Assembly: GCA_020627785.1 (NCBI GenBank)
Contig: JAHDGF010000010.1
Location: 27,394 to 91,393, forward strand
DNA from: Saprospiraceae bacterium
GTDB taxonomy: Bacteria > Bacteroidota > Bacteroidia > Chitinophagales > Saprospiraceae
DNA: 64,000 nt
Direction: 5' to 3'
The position numbers and the translations under genes were made by a program. Positions 62,854 to 64,000 of this stretch are shown one piece after another (positions within the stretch are counted from its first letter, which is position 1; each line of letters begins with the position of its first letter). A model generated the notes under the pieces. It was not told the origin of the DNA. It ran no database searches and was given only the letters and a program-made list of their open reading frames with translations.

Positions 62854-64000
62854 TTATAATTCTATAATGATGAAACCTGTCTCAGGCGTCTCATTGTTTT
62901 TCTTAAAAGTATAATAGTAAGTTCCGACTGGTAATATTTCACCACCAAATAAACCCTGCCAATCATTTTGATAATCATCACTTTCAAAGACTAAAGATCC
63001 AGTTGCACTAAAAATCTTTAAGTCAACAACATCTGACGCAACTAAACAAGGAATTACAAAATCGTCGTTAATCCCATCGCCATTTGGTGTGATTACGGCA
63101 GGTGGCAAACACCCTCCAGTTCCTGTACCTGTGTCTTGATTATCTAAATCAATTTCTATGGTTGCTTGATCGCAAATGTCTGGACAATTTTCACTACATA
63201 TCTCATAGGTATAAATGAAAGTCCCATCTAAGTCGCTCGGATCCAAAATGGCTAAACCATTGGTAAAGACCAATGGTGGATTATCCGGAAGCGTAGAAAT
63301 TGAAACCTGAACCTCACCTTCAAATACATCATTCTCTAAAATATCTAAGGTCGTTTGATTATTCCCAGTTACGATGTAGGAATCATTATTTGCAGTCACC
63401 TCTTCAAGGACAATAATGTTGAGTGTGTCAGTTCCAAAGTCTCCACAAACTTCATTGTTAGAAGTTAATACAAGACTGCCTTCTCCAAAATCAAAAATGT
63501 TTAAAATAATGGAGTTATTTATCTGACTTTGAATTTCCAAATTTGAACCAATTACCTCAATACTTGTCTCTACTTGATTAGGGATTTCTATAAAAATCTG
63601 TTCTATACTTAATTCACATAATTCTAAATCATCGGTTACGAAGACTGCTTGCGCAGGAATTTCTTCTACAATTATCGTTAGGTTGCTTGGTGATTCAGAT
63701 TCACATCCGTTTAAACTAGCAGCCACTTGGAAAATATAAAAACCAGGATCAAGATTACTAAGATTAAGTCCAGTAAAATTCCCATCAAGTGAGGTCGCTA
63801 ATACAAATCCTTCATCATTGTAAAGTACATATTCAAGGGTAGGGTCATCTTGAATAAAATCTACTAGATCAACTTCTTCTAATTCGTTTTGGCAGAATCT
63901 AAATTCATTTGGATTTAATTCTGGAGCCTCTGGTCCTGTTATAATAGAAACAACGAACGGTTCTGAAAAATCGGAAACACATCCATCAATCGTTGCTTGT
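62854..64000 (-). CDS. T9SS type B cargo protein, 5' end beyond the window
   Basis: C-terminal part of a large secreted, adhesin-like protein. The frame stays open to the last base of the window, reading back through residues such as FSEPFVVSIITGPEAPELNP. An apparent start at 63726 is only a GTG inside the coding sequence. Visible are several Ig-like/PKD-like repeats with Cys-containing ends (FRFCQNE, NLTIIVEEIPAQAVF), a VCBS-like DILENDVFEGEVQVSI stretch, and a C-terminal sorting domain (LPPAVITPNGDGINDDFVI, LKIFSATGSLVFESDDY, VGTYYYTFKK). SprF and the propeller follow directly. More than 380 residues are seen. The ligand is unknown. Confidence 0.9.
   Translation of the reverse strand, partial: QATIDGCVSDFSEPFVVSIITGPEAPELNPNEFRFCQNELEEVDLVDFIQDDPTLEYVLYNDEGFVLATSLDGNFTGLNLSNLDPGFYIFQVAASLNGCESESPSNLTIIVEEIPAQAVFVTDDLELCELSIEQIFIEIPNQVETSIEVIGSNLEIQSQINNSIILNIFDFGEGSLVLTSNNEVCGDFGTDTLNIIVLEEVTANNDSYIVTGNNQTTLDILENDVFEGEVQVSISTLPDNPPLVFTNGLAILDPSDLDGTFIYTYEICSENCPDICDQATIEIDLDNQDTGTGTGGCLPPAVITPNGDGINDDFVIPCLVASDVVDLKIFSATGSLVFESDDYQNDWQGLFGGEILPVGTYYYTFKKNNETPETGFIIIEL

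Noticed and set aside
1-64000. CRISPR array, insertion sequence, integrase, prophage or antiphage system
   Set aside because: No repeat-spacer pattern, transposase, integrase, tRNA attachment site or recognisable defence gene is present; the NUMOD4/HNH gene alone is not a mobile element.

Overview
The window comes from a low-GC member of the Bacteroidota, most likely from the Saprospiria/Chitinophagia side (the class is a guess; the phylum is well supported). Three things support the phylum: a complete gldK-gldL-gldM-gldN type IX secretion (T9SS) core with PorP/SprF outer-membrane proteins and secreted proteins carrying gliding-motility-type C-terminal domains; repeated promoter -7 boxes of the Bacteroidota form TAnnTTTG; and an rho gene with the long Asn/Arg/Lys-rich insert seen in this phylum. 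No rRNA, tRNA, CRISPR array, insertion sequence, integrase or phage gene was found. Gene density is high, and no gap without a gene exceeds about 240 bases.

Layout. 1-6.5 kb: 3' part of a long-chain acyl-CoA synthetase, a large repeat-containing T9SS type B cargo protein, a YpdA-like flavoprotein and a small lipoprotein. 6.5-10.5 kb: recG, rbfA and purA. 10.6-16.8 kb, minus strand: an SDR / 4-TM protein / bestrophin / AraC-regulator cluster, then an overlapping alpha/beta-hydrolase / ECF sigma / membrane-protein operon, then marC. 16.9-18.9 kb: Lrp-type regulator, a lipoprotein-anchored methyltransferase and a secreted hypothetical, closed by a strong terminator. 18.9-22.2 kb, minus strand: rimK, an aspartoacylase-like hydrolase and a DacB-type peptidase, overlapping one another. 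22.4-26.8 kb: MFS transporter, two likely surface lipoproteins and a VOC-fold protein. 26.9-31.7 kb: a three-gene glycosyltransferase operon and an enolase-superfamily enzyme. 31.7-37.4 kb: gldKLMN plus a PorP/SprF gene. 37.5-52 kb: a mixture of envelope proteins and enzymes (PhnP-like hydrolase, Ppx/GppA, GIN-domain protein, Tat-type PLP enzyme, NUMOD4/HNH protein, beta-CASP nuclease, peroxiredoxin, LpxH). 52-60.6 kb: translation, transcription and replication housekeeping (frr, serS, rho, rpmH, rnpA, aroQ, recQ, kdsD). 60.6-64 kb: a second T9SS unit consisting of a type B cargo (cut by the window edge), PorP/SprF and a PD40-propeller protein.

How the genes work together. The T9SS theme runs through the window: the GldL/GldM motor and GldK/GldN ring are encoded centrally, cargo proteins with C-terminal sorting domains lie at both ends, and PorP/SprF partners sit beside the core genes and beside the right-hand cargo. 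lpxH and kdsD belong to lipopolysaccharide synthesis, and the glycosyltransferase operon probably makes a cell-surface glycan or glycolipid.

No wholly new multi-gene system is obvious. The points most worth a second look are: a perfect 15-bp terminator-like hairpin splitting gldK from gldLMN; genes whose -7 box lies only 4-7 bases before the ATG (likely leaderless mRNAs); the RimK/aspartoacylase/DacB overlap; a NUMOD4-HNH-HTH protein beside a beta-CASP nuclease; a methyltransferase with a lipoprotein signal; and a T9SS PD40 protein without the usual OmpA anchor.
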